Shown: in pieces, positions 9,088 to 17,196 of the stretch
Position numbering within the stretch: the stretch's first letter is position 1
Layout: each line of letters opens with the position of its first letter
Assembly (NCBI RefSeq): GCF_006442815.1
Contig: NZ_VFVL01000028.1
Location: 17,781-81,780, forward strand
Reading direction: 5' to 3'
Length of the DNA: 64,000 bases
DNA from: Mesorhizobium sp. B2-4-3
GTDB lineage: Bacteria; Pseudomonadota; Alphaproteobacteria; Rhizobiales; Rhizobiaceae
Notes under the pieces: model-generated
Told to the model about the DNA's origin: nothing
The model's input: only the letters and a program-made list of their open reading frames with translations
The model's database searches: none
Translations under genes and position numbers: made by a program

Positions 9088-9438
9088 TCAGCCGACGGCC
9101 GCCGTCACCATGATCTCGACGCGATACTGGTCGCCGGCAAGCCGCGCTTCCACCGTTGCGCGCACCGGCATGGCGCCCCTGTCGATCCAAGCGTCCCAGG
9201 CCGTGTTCATCATCTCGAAGTCGGCGATGTCCCTGAGCCATATCTGCGCGCTGAGCAGCTTCGACTTGTCGCTGCCGGCCTTGGCGAGAAGCGCGTCGAT
9301 CTTGGCAAGGATCTGCTTGGTCTGGCTGGTGGTGTCGCCCGAAAGATCGTCCGCGGTCAGCCCGGCCACATAGACGGTGCCGTTATAGCGGAGCACCCGG
9401 CAGAAGCGCTGTCCGTTTTCCAGGCGTTCGATCGTCAT
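9088..9438 (-). CDS. RidA family protein (enamine/imine deaminase)
   Basis: 116-residue YjgF/YER057c/UK114 protein. The strand-helix pattern YNGTVYVAGLTADD and the C-terminal block MPVRATVEARLAG, with the conserved Arg and the acidic residue after it, are seen. RidA proteins hydrolyse reactive imines and enamines to keto acids plus ammonia, including products of D-amino acid dehydrogenases. It is the first gene of the leftward operon, so an imine intermediate is expected in the pathway. The start at 9438 is used; upstream open frame is antisense to the MFS gene. Confidence 0.9.
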   Translation of the reverse strand: MTIERLENGQRFCRVLRYNGTVYVAGLTADDLSGDTTSQTKQILAKIDALLAKAGSDKSKLLSAQIWLRDIADFEMMNTAWDAWIDRGAMPVRATVEARLAGDQYRVEIMVTAAVG

Positions 9439-9587
9439 GATGTTCCCTTCCGCTGGTTTCCCAGATTTGGTTTTTGCCCATGGTAAGGAGGGTGCAAAAC
9501 CGCTGTAAAGCCCACAGCGCGCCGAGACGCTGCTTTCCTTCGCCGGCATGGCCAAAAAAATTTGAGCCATAGCCGCGCCAATCTTCG

Positions 9588-9607
9588 TTTGTGGCAATCG
9601 CCACAAA
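9588..9607. promoter_or_regulatory. Perfect 8-4-8 inverted repeat, probable operator in divergent promoter region
   Basis: TTTGTGGC-AATC-GCCACAAA lies between ridA (leftward, starts 9438) and the MFS gene (rightward, starts 9673). It is the only strong dyad in this 234-base gap and follows an A-rich stretch at 9553-9562. Its length and perfect symmetry suit a dimeric repressor. No regulator gene is seen next to it in the window. Confidence 0.55.
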
Positions 9608-9672
9608 GTGTAGCTTCTGCTCGGGCTGCCGTCGGTCAACGGTGCCGCCAGGGAGCCGCCGCAGCCGCATTC

Positions 9673-10923
9673 ATGAGGTCGATCGCTCAATCCGCGATGA
9701 GGCTTTGGCAAAATGCAGAGCGCTCCCGCGCCATGCTGCCGATCATGGTCGGCATCTGCCTCGCTTGTATCGGCAGCGCCATGCTGACCACCGCCGTCTC
9801 GCTGCATCTTGCCAAGCCCGGCATTTCTCCCCAGGTCGTGCAGATCGTCTTGACGGCCTATCCCGTGGGCTTCCTCATCGGATGCCTGGTGACCCGCCCG
9901 GCCGTCGCCCAATACGGCCATGAGCGGACCTTCGTTGCCATTGTCGTCGTCGCGTTGCTGGCGGCTTCCGGTTTCGTCTTCACCGACTTCCTGCCGATCT
10001 GGATCTGCTTTCGCCTGCTCGGCGGCCTCGCGATGGCATCGCTGTTCGTCGTCTGCGAAAGCTGGATCAACCTCTATGCCGAGCAGCACAATCGCGGCGC
10101 GATGTTTTCGATCTATATGCTGACAACGGCAACCGCCGTGCTGCTCGGGCAGGTTCTGGTCGCGATGGTCGGCCCGCAATCGCCGCATCTGTTCCCGGTG
10201 GCGGCGACGACGGTGCTGCTGGCGCTGATCTCCAAATTCGCCGGTGGGCGCTGGCCGGCACTGCCTGCCACCGATCCGGAGCACGCAAGTTCGGCAAGGC
10301 CGGTCAAGCGCCTCGGCCCGCTGGCGCTTTTCCGGCTGGCGCCGGTGACGGTCGTGGCGATCTTCCAGGGCGGCATCACCAACATGAACATCTTCGTGCT
10401 GACGCCGATCTACGGCACGCAGATCGGGCTGTCGGCGGCAACGACCGTCGGGCTGGTCACGACCATCAGCATCGCCGGCATGCTGGCGCAGACGCCCGTC
10501 GGCTGGCTGTCCGACCGGTTCGAACGGCGGATGATACTGCTTGTCCAGGGCATCCTGTCGGTCACGCTCTGCGCTACGATCGCCTGGCTCGGCAATTTTT
10601 CGGTGCCGCTGCTCTTCGTGCTGTTCTTCGTCTATGGTTGCACGGCGCTCACTGTCTATCCCGTGGCGATGGCGTTCGGCGCCTCGCAATTGCACAGCCG
10701 GCACATGGTCGGGGCCTCTGGCACGCTGCTCCTGCTCTATTCGATCGGCAATGTCGCGACGCCGGGCATTTCGGCCGGCCTGATGGAGCATATGGGCGCG
10801 CCGGCCATGTTCCTGCTTCTGGGCGGCGGCGCCGTGCTGGTGACCTTGGCCGCCTGCTACAATTTGTTGCGCCGTCCGGTCACGCTGGCGGCCATGCAGG
10901 CGATCGAGGAGCAGGCCGGATGA
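9673..10923 (+). CDS. MFS transporter
   Basis: 416-residue major facilitator with about 12 hydrophobic segments and the loop motif GWLSDRFERR between helices in the second half. The start at 9673 (MRSIAQSAMRLWQN) is chosen because upstream residues from 9562 are low-complexity and cover the operator dyad. It heads the rightward operon, and its stop overlaps the SDR start (ATGA). Position opposite the hydantoin operon suggests it imports the substrate, but the family also includes exporters. Confidence 0.85.
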   Translation: MRSIAQSAMRLWQNAERSRAMLPIMVGICLACIGSAMLTTAVSLHLAKPGISPQVVQIVLTAYPVGFLIGCLVTRPAVAQYGHERTFVAIVVVALLAASGFVFTDFLPIWICFRLLGGLAMASLFVVCESWINLYAEQHNRGAMFSIYMLTTATAVLLGQVLVAMVGPQSPHLFPVAATTVLLALISKFAGGRWPALPATDPEHASSARPVKRLGPLALFRLAPVTVVAIFQGGITNMNIFVLTPIYGTQIGLSAATTVGLVTTISIAGMLAQTPVGWLSDRFERRMILLVQGILSVTLCATIAWLGNFSVPLLFVLFFVYGCTALTVYPVAMAFGASQLHSRHMVGASGTLLLLYSIGNVATPGISAGLMEHMGAPAMFLLLGGGAVLVTLAACYNLLRRPVTLAAMQAIEEQAG

Positions 10924-11678
10924 CAGACATGAGGCGTCTCGAAGGCAAAGTCATCCTGATCACCGGCGCCGCCAGCGGCATCGGCGCGGCGATAGCGCAC
11001 CGCTGTGTTGCCGAGGGCGCAAGGGTCGTCTGCGCCGATTACGATATAGAGCCGGCGACAAAGCTCGTTGATGCGCTCGGGTCTTCCGCGGCCGCTTGCC
11101 GGTGCGACGTGACGAACATCGAGTCCGCCAAATCAGCCGTTGACTTCGCCGAGCAGAAATTCGGCCGGCTCGACGGATTGGTGCACAACGCGGCCGCACC
11201 CTCGACCAGCGCCACCGTCGTCGATCTCGACGAAAGCGCCTGGCGGAACGAGATCGATGTCGGCCTGACCGGCGCCTTCCTGATGAGCAAGTTCGCCGTG
11301 CCGCTGATCGCCGCGAGCGGCGGCGGCTCGATCGTCTTCATCGGCTCGCAATTCGGGCGCGTCGCCACCACCAGGGCCGTCGCCTATTGCGCCGCCAAGG
11401 CCGGCCTGATCCACCTCGCCAAGGCGATGGCCGTGGACCACGCGCCCGACAAAATCCGCGTCAACAGCCTGTCGCCCGGTGCGGTGGCGACGACGCGCCT
11501 GCTGCGCAGGTTTGCCGATTTCGAGGCCGCCAATGCCGGCCTTGGTCCCGCCCATCTGCTCGGCCGCATCGCCGAGCCCGACGAGATCGCCGCGGCAGCC
11601 GCCTTCCTGCTTTCCTCCGACGCATCCTTCGTCACCGGATCCGACATGCTTGTGGACGGCGGCTATGCGACGCGCTGA
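10920..11678 (+). CDS. SDR family NAD(P)-dependent oxidoreductase
   Basis: 252-residue classical short-chain dehydrogenase. The cofactor motif TGAASGIG, the NAAAP block (NAA in place of the usual NNA), the catalytic Ser in GSQFG, the Tyr-x3-Lys pair AYCAAKAG and the C-terminal TGSDMLVDGGY are all present. It begins inside the stop codon of the MFS gene, so it is translationally coupled. Substrate is unknown; such enzymes oxidise or reduce a hydroxyl/keto group. Confidence 0.88.
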   Translation: MTDMRRLEGKVILITGAASGIGAAIAHRCVAEGARVVCADYDIEPATKLVDALGSSAAACRCDVTNIESAKSAVDFAEQKFGRLDGLVHNAAAPSTSATVVDLDESAWRNEIDVGLTGAFLMSKFAVPLIAASGGGSIVFIGSQFGRVATTRAVAYCAAKAGLIHLAKAMAVDHAPDKIRVNSLSPGAVATTRLLRRFADFEAANAGLGPAHLLGRIAEPDEIAAAAAFLLSSDASFVTGSDMLVDGGYATR

Positions 11679-11708
11679 GCCCGAAACCTCACTTCCGAAG
11701 GAGTTCCC

Positions 11709-12731
11709 ATGACTCTCCTCGTCACCGGCGGCACCGGCTTTGTCATGAGCGTGGTCGCGCGCGCATGGCTGGACCGCGATCCGCAAGCGCGCGCCGTGAT
11801 CCTCGATCGGTCGGGCCTCGACGCGGCGGCCGAAAAGCATTTCGCTCCGGTGCGCGACCGGCTGACGGTGATTTCCGCCGATATCCTCGACCCGCAAGCC
11901 TGGTCCGCGACGCTTGACAAGCAAGGCATCACGGCAATCGTCCACGGCGCGACGATCACGCCGATCTCGCGCGGCAGCGCCTCGGAGGCAAAGCGCCAGC
12001 CGGAGGCCGAAGACCCGGCCAGGATCTTCGACGTCAATCTCATGGGCACCGTGCGCATGCTGGACTGGGCGCGCGCGAGACCCGGCCTCAACCGCTTCAT
12101 CTATGTCAGTTCCGGTTCCGTCTATCGGCACAACGGACCCGATTGGGGCGGCGAGCCGTTGCCGGAAGACGGTTATGTCGCGCCGCTGACGCTCTACGGC
12201 ATCTCGAAATTCGCCTCCGAGATGGTCACCAACCGCTATGCCGACCTGTTCGGCCTGTCGGCGGCCTCGGTGCGGCTCGCTTCCGTCTATGGCCCGATGG
12301 ACCGCGCCACCGAGAGCCGCAACTTCCGCCATGTTCCCAACCGCGTCGCGCATATGGCTTTGGCCGGCGAGACGATCAGGCCGAACAGCCTGGAGCCCGT
12401 CGGCGACTACGTCACCTCGACCGACGTGGCCGCCGCGATCCTGGCGCTGATCGATGCGCCCCGCCTCAATTACCGCCACTACAATATCGGCTCCGGGTCC
12501 AGCCAGACCATCGGCGAGATCATCGGCTGGGCAAGGGAACGCGTGCCGGGCCTGAAGGCGGAGGTGACGCCTGGAGACGACGCCAACATCGTCCAGGATG
12601 TGAGGCTGAAAAGCGGCATGTGGGGCGCCTATGACATCGCCCGCATCCTGCGCGACACCGCATGGCGGCCGCGTCCCGGCAAGGAAGCGTTCCACGACTA
12701 CATGGACTGGATTGCCGCTAACGAGAGCTAG
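11709..12731 (+). CDS. NAD-dependent epimerase/dehydratase family protein (extended SDR)
   Basis: 340-residue extended SDR with TGGTGFV at the N-terminus, the active-site block YVSSGSVYR and the LYGISKFASE Tyr-x3-Lys motif. A good ribosome-binding site (AAGGAG, 5 bases before ATG) supports the start. It lies 30 bases after the SDR in the same direction. Relatives act on sugar or sugar-acid substrates as epimerases or dehydrogenases. The stop codon touches the start of a palindromic repeat. Confidence 0.85.
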   Translation: MTLLVTGGTGFVMSVVARAWLDRDPQARAVILDRSGLDAAAEKHFAPVRDRLTVISADILDPQAWSATLDKQGITAIVHGATITPISRGSASEAKRQPEAEDPARIFDVNLMGTVRMLDWARARPGLNRFIYVSSGSVYRHNGPDWGGEPLPEDGYVAPLTLYGISKFASEMVTNRYADLFGLSAASVRLASVYGPMDRATESRNFRHVPNRVAHMALAGETIRPNSLEPVGDYVTSTDVAAAILALIDAPRLNYRHYNIGSGSSQTIGEIIGWARERVPGLKAEVTPGDDANIVQDVRLKSGMWGAYDIARILRDTAWRPRPGKEAFHDYMDWIAANES

Positions 12732-12815
12732 AGCAACTCCAGGAAAAGTGTGAGCGTTTAGGCTCGGCGACTTCGCCGTAGCCTTCCGTTCGGAATTGCG
12801 TAGAAACAAAGAGAT
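12731..12815. repeat. Palindromic intergenic repeat, family A, long-centre subtype (copy 1)
   Basis: Starts GAGCAACTCC-AGGAAAAGTG and ends CGGAATTGCG; the ends are complementary (GCAA-TCC with GGAATTGC). The centre carries TTAGGCTCGG and GCCGTAGCCTTCCG. The same arrangement is at 43991-44060; short-centre relatives are at 18896 and 43715. It supplies the last base of the upstream gene's stop codon. Confidence 0.8.
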
Positions 12816-12827
12816 GGAGAACGCAAG

Positions 12828-13751
12828 ATGCCGATCGATTTCCAGCAGCCGCGCGATTTCGTCGGCTACGGCCCGCACCCGCCCTTCGTCGCCTGGCCGG
12901 GCGGCGTCAAGCTCGCCGTCAACCTCGTGCTCAACTACGAGGAGGGCTCGGAATATTCGTGGCTCGAAGATGGCCGCAACGACAATTGGGGCGAATACAA
13001 TCTTAGCGGCAGCATGCCGGTGCGCGATCTCGGCACCGAGACGCATTTCGAATATGGCAGCCGCGCCGGTGTCTGGCGCCTGGCCAGGCTATTCGACCGC
13101 TACGACATTCCAGTCACCTTTTCCGCCTGCGCCGTGGCGCTGGAGCGCAACCCGCCTTTGGTCGAATGGATGAAGAACCGCCGGCATGACCTTATGGGCC
13201 ACGGCCTGCGCTGGATCGACTACACGACCATGGAGCGCGGCGAGGAAGAACGCCAACTGCACGAGGCGATCGCGCTCTACGAAAAACTGCTCGGGAAGCG
13301 CCCTTTGGGCTGGAACTGCCGCTCGCTGCCCAGCGTCAACACGCGCGACCTGCTGGTCGAGGAAGGCGGTTTCCTCTACCACTCCGATCCCTGCAATGAT
13401 GACCTGCCCTATTTCCTCGATCACCGGGGCACCGAGATCCTGGTCGTCCCCTACTCCAAGACGCTCAACGACAGCCGCTATCTGGTGGCACCGGGCTACA
13501 GCAATCCGCGCGACTTCGCCGAGGACTGCCGCGCGGCCATCGACTATATGCTCTCCGAAGCCGACGAGACCGGCGGCCGCATGCTGACCATCGGCATCCA
13601 CGCCCGCTGGACGGGCCAGCCCAACCGTGCCTCGGGCCTGCGCGAGGTGATCGAGCATGTCCAGAAATCCGACGGCGCCGCCTTCATGCGCCGCGAGGAC
13701 ATTGCCCGCTTCTGGCACGCGAACCATGCGCGCTTCGAGCAGCGCGGCTGA
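12828..13751 (+). CDS. Polysaccharide deacetylase family protein, PuuE allantoinase-like
   Basis: 307-residue NodB-fold hydrolase. The opening RDFVGYGPHPPFVAWPGG followed by LVLNYEEGSEYS is typical of PuuE-type allantoinases, which hydrolyse allantoin to allantoate, and length matches. HGLRWIDYTTM and the late GIHARWTGQP block are also family-like. It is followed after 4 bases by an AllB-like amidohydrolase, so the operon encodes two unrelated folds that could both act on cyclic ureides. Allantoin as substrate is not proven. Confidence 0.75.
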   Translation: MPIDFQQPRDFVGYGPHPPFVAWPGGVKLAVNLVLNYEEGSEYSWLEDGRNDNWGEYNLSGSMPVRDLGTETHFEYGSRAGVWRLARLFDRYDIPVTFSACAVALERNPPLVEWMKNRRHDLMGHGLRWIDYTTMERGEEERQLHEAIALYEKLLGKRPLGWNCRSLPSVNTRDLLVEEGGFLYHSDPCNDDLPYFLDHRGTEILVVPYSKTLNDSRYLVAPGYSNPRDFAEDCRAAIDYMLSEADETGGRMLTIGIHARWTGQPNRASGLREVIEHVQKSDGAAFMRREDIARFWHANHARFEQRG

Positions 13752-13755
13752 GGGC

Positions 13756-15090
13756 ATGTTCGAGACCTTGATCCGCGGTGGAACGGTGGTGAACGCCGAT
13801 GGCCTCGGCCGGGGCGATATAGGCATCGCCGCGGGCAAGGTCGCCGCACTCATCGCGCCCGGCGAAGCCGCGGAAGCCAGCACGCTCATCGACGCCTCGG
13901 GTTGCTTCCTGCTGCCGGGCCTTGTCGATGCGCATGCGCATCTGCGCGACCCCGGCCTGACCCACAAGGAAGACTTTTCCTCCGGCACCCATGCGGCGGC
14001 GCTCGGCGGCGTCACCACGGTGCTCGACATGCCGACCGACGAGCCATGGACGGCCACGCCCGAGCAACTTGCCGACAAGATGGCGATTGCGAAGGGCCGC
14101 ATCCATGTCGATGTCGGCCTGCAGGCCGTGGTCAGCCGAGACCTGTCGCTTGTCCCTCGCCTCCTTCGTCTCGCGCCGGTGTCGTTCGAGCTGTTCACCG
14201 CCGACGTGCCGGACGCCTTCCTTTTTGCCTTGCTCGACACGGTTGCCGAAGCGCTGAAAGCGTTCACTGGCGCCGATGCGCTGATCGGCATCTCGCCGGG
14301 CGACCAATCGATCCTGGCCGGCAGCGCCGCGCGCGACCGCTCCGGCAGCATCGCCGCCTTCCTGGACAGCCGACCGCCACTGGCGGAAGCCAACGGCATC
14401 GCCCGTGCGCTGGTCACCGCCGCCTCGACAGAGGCAAGGATCCACGTCCGGCAGATCAATTCCGAACTTGGTGTCGAGACCTGGAGCCGGCTGCGCGGCA
14501 TCGCCGACGCCAGCGTCGAGACCACGCCGCAGAACCTGTTCTTCACGGCGCAGGATTACGAAACGCAAGGCGCCGGCCTGAAAGCCTCGCCGCCCTTGCG
14601 CTCGCCACACGATGTCGACGCGCTGCGCGCCGCTCTCAGCGCGGGACTGATCGACATCGTCGCCACCGACCACGCCCCGCACGCAACGACCGAGAAGGCG
14701 GCGCCTTATGCAGCTTTCGCGGACATTCCAGGCGGCATGCCGGGATTGCAGACGCTGCTTCCCACCATGCTGAAGCTGGTCGACGAAGGGCTCATCGCCC
14801 TGCCAGATCTGGTGCGCATGTGCGCCCGCACTCCGGCCGAGCGCTTCGGCCTCGGCCGGAGCAAGGGGCAGGTCGCCGCCGGATACGACGCCGATCTGCT
14901 GATCCTCGATCCGCGCCAGTCCAGCACCATCGCCAATGCCGATCAGGTGTCGCGGGCGGGCTATACGCCCTTCGATGGCTGGACCGTCAAGGCGCGGCTG
15001 ATCAACGTCCTCCTGCGCGGTCGCGAGATCGTGCGCGAGGGCAGGCTGATCGGCCAGGCGCAGGGAAAGATCGTCACCCGGGAGAGCTGA
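13756..15090 (+). CDS. Dihydroorotase/allantoinase-like cyclic amidohydrolase (AllB/PyrC type)
   Basis: 444-residue amidohydrolase with the metal motif GLVDAHAHLRDPG, a Lys-Glu-Asp-Phe segment after it, FELFTADVPDAF at the position of the usual carbamylated-Lys strand, and DIVATDHAPH near the C-terminus. The Lys normally carbamylated is not obvious (FELFT instead of VKxF), so it may use a different metal arrangement or be mononuclear. The ATG at 13756 is just after the PuuE-like stop; the reading frame to 13657 overlaps that gene. Pathway role: ring opening of a cyclic ureide. Confidence 0.78.
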   Translation: MFETLIRGGTVVNADGLGRGDIGIAAGKVAALIAPGEAAEASTLIDASGCFLLPGLVDAHAHLRDPGLTHKEDFSSGTHAAALGGVTTVLDMPTDEPWTATPEQLADKMAIAKGRIHVDVGLQAVVSRDLSLVPRLLRLAPVSFELFTADVPDAFLFALLDTVAEALKAFTGADALIGISPGDQSILAGSAARDRSGSIAAFLDSRPPLAEANGIARALVTAASTEARIHVRQINSELGVETWSRLRGIADASVETTPQNLFFTAQDYETQGAGLKASPPLRSPHDVDALRAALSAGLIDIVATDHAPHATTEKAAPYAAFADIPGGMPGLQTLLPTMLKLVDEGLIALPDLVRMCARTPAERFGLGRSKGQVAAGYDADLLILDPRQSSTIANADQVSRAGYTPFDGWTVKARLINVLLRGREIVREGRLIGQAQGKIVTRES

Positions 15091-15095
15091 AGACC

Positions 15096-15869
15096 ATGAC
15101 CTTGCTCGCAGGTAAAACCGCCATCGTCACCGGAGCGGGCTCCGGCATCGGTCGCGCGATCGCCCTGAAATTCGCCGCCGAAGGCGCCAACATCGTCGTT
15201 GCAGACATGGTGGAGCAGCCGATCGAGGGCGGAAAAAGCACAGTTGAGTTAATCCGCTCCGCCGGCGGCAATGCCGTCTACATGAAAACCGACATCTCGG
15301 ACTGGAGCGCCGTCGATGTGCTCGTCGGCGTGACGGTCGCGCAATTCGGGCGGCTCGACGTGATGGTCAACAATGCCGCGATCTACACCAGCACCAACCT
15401 GATCGAGACCACGCCGGACCAATGGAACCGCGTCATCGGCGTCAATTTGACGGGCTTCTTCTACTGCAACAAACGCGCGGTCATGCAGATGCTTGCCCAG
15501 GCGCCGGTCAGCGATGTGCGCGGCCGCATCATCAACATCTCTTCGCAGCACGGCATGGTCGCCTGCCCCGGCGATTTTCCCTATTCGGTCAGCAAGGGCG
15601 GCGTCGTCCAAATGACGCGGCAGATCGCCGTCGACCACGCCGACGACCTGATCGTCTGCAATGCGATTGCTCCCGGCAAGATCATCACCGGCAAGCCGGG
15701 CGTGGCCAACGACCCCGACGCGCTCGACTATTCGCGCCGCCGCACGCCCTGGCCGCGGCTCGGGCATCCGAACGACGTGGCGGGCACGGCGCTGTTCCTA
15801 GCCAGCGACATGGCGAGCTACGTCACCGGCATCAACCTGATGGTGGATGGCGGCTGGATGGCGGGCTGA
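15096..15869 (+). CDS. SDR family oxidoreductase
   Basis: 257-residue classical short-chain dehydrogenase: TGAGSGIG cofactor motif, NNAAIYTS, ISSQHG with the catalytic Ser, PYSVSKGG with Tyr-x3-Lys and the C-terminal VTGINLMVDGGW. It follows the amidohydrolase by 5 bases and is the last gene of the rightward operon. It is not closely similar to the SDR at 10920, so the operon holds two separate dehydrogenase steps. Substrate unknown. Confidence 0.88.
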   Translation: MTLLAGKTAIVTGAGSGIGRAIALKFAAEGANIVVADMVEQPIEGGKSTVELIRSAGGNAVYMKTDISDWSAVDVLVGVTVAQFGRLDVMVNNAAIYTSTNLIETTPDQWNRVIGVNLTGFFYCNKRAVMQMLAQAPVSDVRGRIINISSQHGMVACPGDFPYSVSKGGVVQMTRQIAVDHADDLIVCNAIAPGKIITGKPGVANDPDALDYSRRRTPWPRLGHPNDVAGTALFLASDMASYVTGINLMVDGGWMAG

Positions 15870-15936
15870 CGGCCGCCAATCGGACTAAGACCCGGCATCC
15901 GGCGACAGGAACCTTTGCGGAAACCACCCGTTGACC

Positions 15937-17196
15937 ATGCTGCGAGGGGGTCGACGATATCTGGGATCCGTTGCCTTGGACGCAAAATCTGAAAGAAAAG
16001 AGCGCGAAGCCGCTCCCACCGAGGAACCGCGGGCTCTGCCGCGGGCTGATCGGCGGCAACGCCCGCCGGGCGACGACAAGCCCATTGAAGACAAGCGCGT
16101 CGAAGACAAGCGCGACGACGACACGCAAGCGCAAGGCACTCAGGCGAATGACGGTTCGTTCGACGGCAACAAACCCGGCCTCATCAGACGCCATCCCTAT
16201 ATAGCGGCGATCGTCGCCATCCTAATCCTGTTGGTCATCGCGGCGGTGGTCATCTGGTGGATCAACGCACGGCAGTACGAATGGACCGACGACGCCTTCA
16301 TCGACGCCCGCACGGTGACGATCGGCGCCGAAATTGCCGGGCGCATCACCGACGTTGCCGTGACCGACAACCAACCGGTCGAGGCCGGCGCCGTGCTTCT
16401 GCGTATCGACGACAGCGATTATCAGGCCTCGCTCAAACAGGCGGAAGCCGGCGTGGTGGCGGCGCGGGCCGAGATTGCCAACGTCCAGGCCCAGACCCAG
16501 GCGCAGAACGCCAAGATCGATGCCGCCGGGAAACAGGTTGCCCAGGCGCAGGCCGCGCTCGAATTCGCCAAATCCGAGGACCAGCGCAACCGCGAGCTGC
16601 TCGCCAAGGGCACGGCGACGCAACAACAGGCACAGCAGGCCGCTTCGACCTTGCGCCAGGACCAGGCAGCGCTGGACACGGCCAACGCCAATGCCGAGGC
16701 GGCGAAAAGCCAGGTTGCGGTATTGCAGGCACAAGGCAAGAGCGCCGAGGCCAAGCTTCGGCAGGCCGAGGCCACCGAGGATCAGGCCAAGACCACCCTC
16801 ACCCGCACGATGATCACGGCGCCCGTGGCGGGCCATGCCACCAACATCACGGCGGCGAAAGGCACCTACGCGCAGCCCGGCCAGGTGCTGATGATGTTCG
16901 TGCCCAAGGACGTCTGGGTGAAAGCGAACTTCAAGGAGACGCAGCTCGACCTGATGCGGCCGGGTCAGCCCGTCGACATCGCCATCGACGCCTATCCGGA
17001 AAAGACCTTCCACGGTCATGTCGACAGCGTCCAGGCAGGCAGCGGCACGGCGTTCAGCCTGCTCCCGGCCGAAAACGCCACCGGCAATTTCGTCAAGGTG
17101 GTGCAGCGCGTGCCGGTCAAGATCGTCTTCGACCAGCCGCCCGGCGTCTATCTCGGTCCCGGCATGTCGGTGGTGCCGACGGTCAAGGTCAGATGA
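15937..17196 (+). CDS. HlyD/EmrA family membrane-fusion (periplasmic adaptor) protein
   Basis: 419-residue adaptor: a charged cytoplasmic N-terminus of about 85 residues rich in Asp/Glu/Lys/Arg, one membrane helix (IAAIVAILILLVIAAVVIWW), a biotinyl-lipoyl half-motif, a long Ala/Gln-rich coiled coil, then the second half and beta-barrel (VKANFKETQLDLMRPGQ). This is the EmrA layout. An in-frame TTG at 15931 is an alternative start. It overlaps the next gene by 4 bases and forms a tripartite drug-efflux pump with it and an outer-membrane factor not in the window. Confidence 0.9.
   Translation: MLRGGRRYLGSVALDAKSERKEREAAPTEEPRALPRADRRQRPPGDDKPIEDKRVEDKRDDDTQAQGTQANDGSFDGNKPGLIRRHPYIAAIVAILILLVIAAVVIWWINARQYEWTDDAFIDARTVTIGAEIAGRITDVAVTDNQPVEAGAVLLRIDDSDYQASLKQAEAGVVAARAEIANVQAQTQAQNAKIDAAGKQVAQAQAALEFAKSEDQRNRELLAKGTATQQQAQQAASTLRQDQAALDTANANAEAAKSQVAVLQAQGKSAEAKLRQAEATEDQAKTTLTRTMITAPVAGHATNITAAKGTYAQPGQVLMMFVPKDVWVKANFKETQLDLMRPGQPVDIAIDAYPEKTFHGHVDSVQAGSGTAFSLLPAENATGNFVKVVQRVPVKIVFDQPPGVYLGPGMSVVPTVKVR

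Noticed and set aside
2316..9438. Hydantoin racemase in the operon
   Set aside because: No Asp/Glu/hydantoin racemase-like frame was found; racemisation may be spontaneous or encoded elsewhere.
9439..10791. Long N-terminal extension of the RidA frame
   Set aside because: The extension is antisense to the MFS transporter and crosses the operator; RidA is complete from 9438.
11133..13046. 637-residue open frame on the minus strand
   Set aside because: Antisense to an SDR, an epimerase and the PuuE-like gene, and spans their intergenic regions, which a real gene would not explain.
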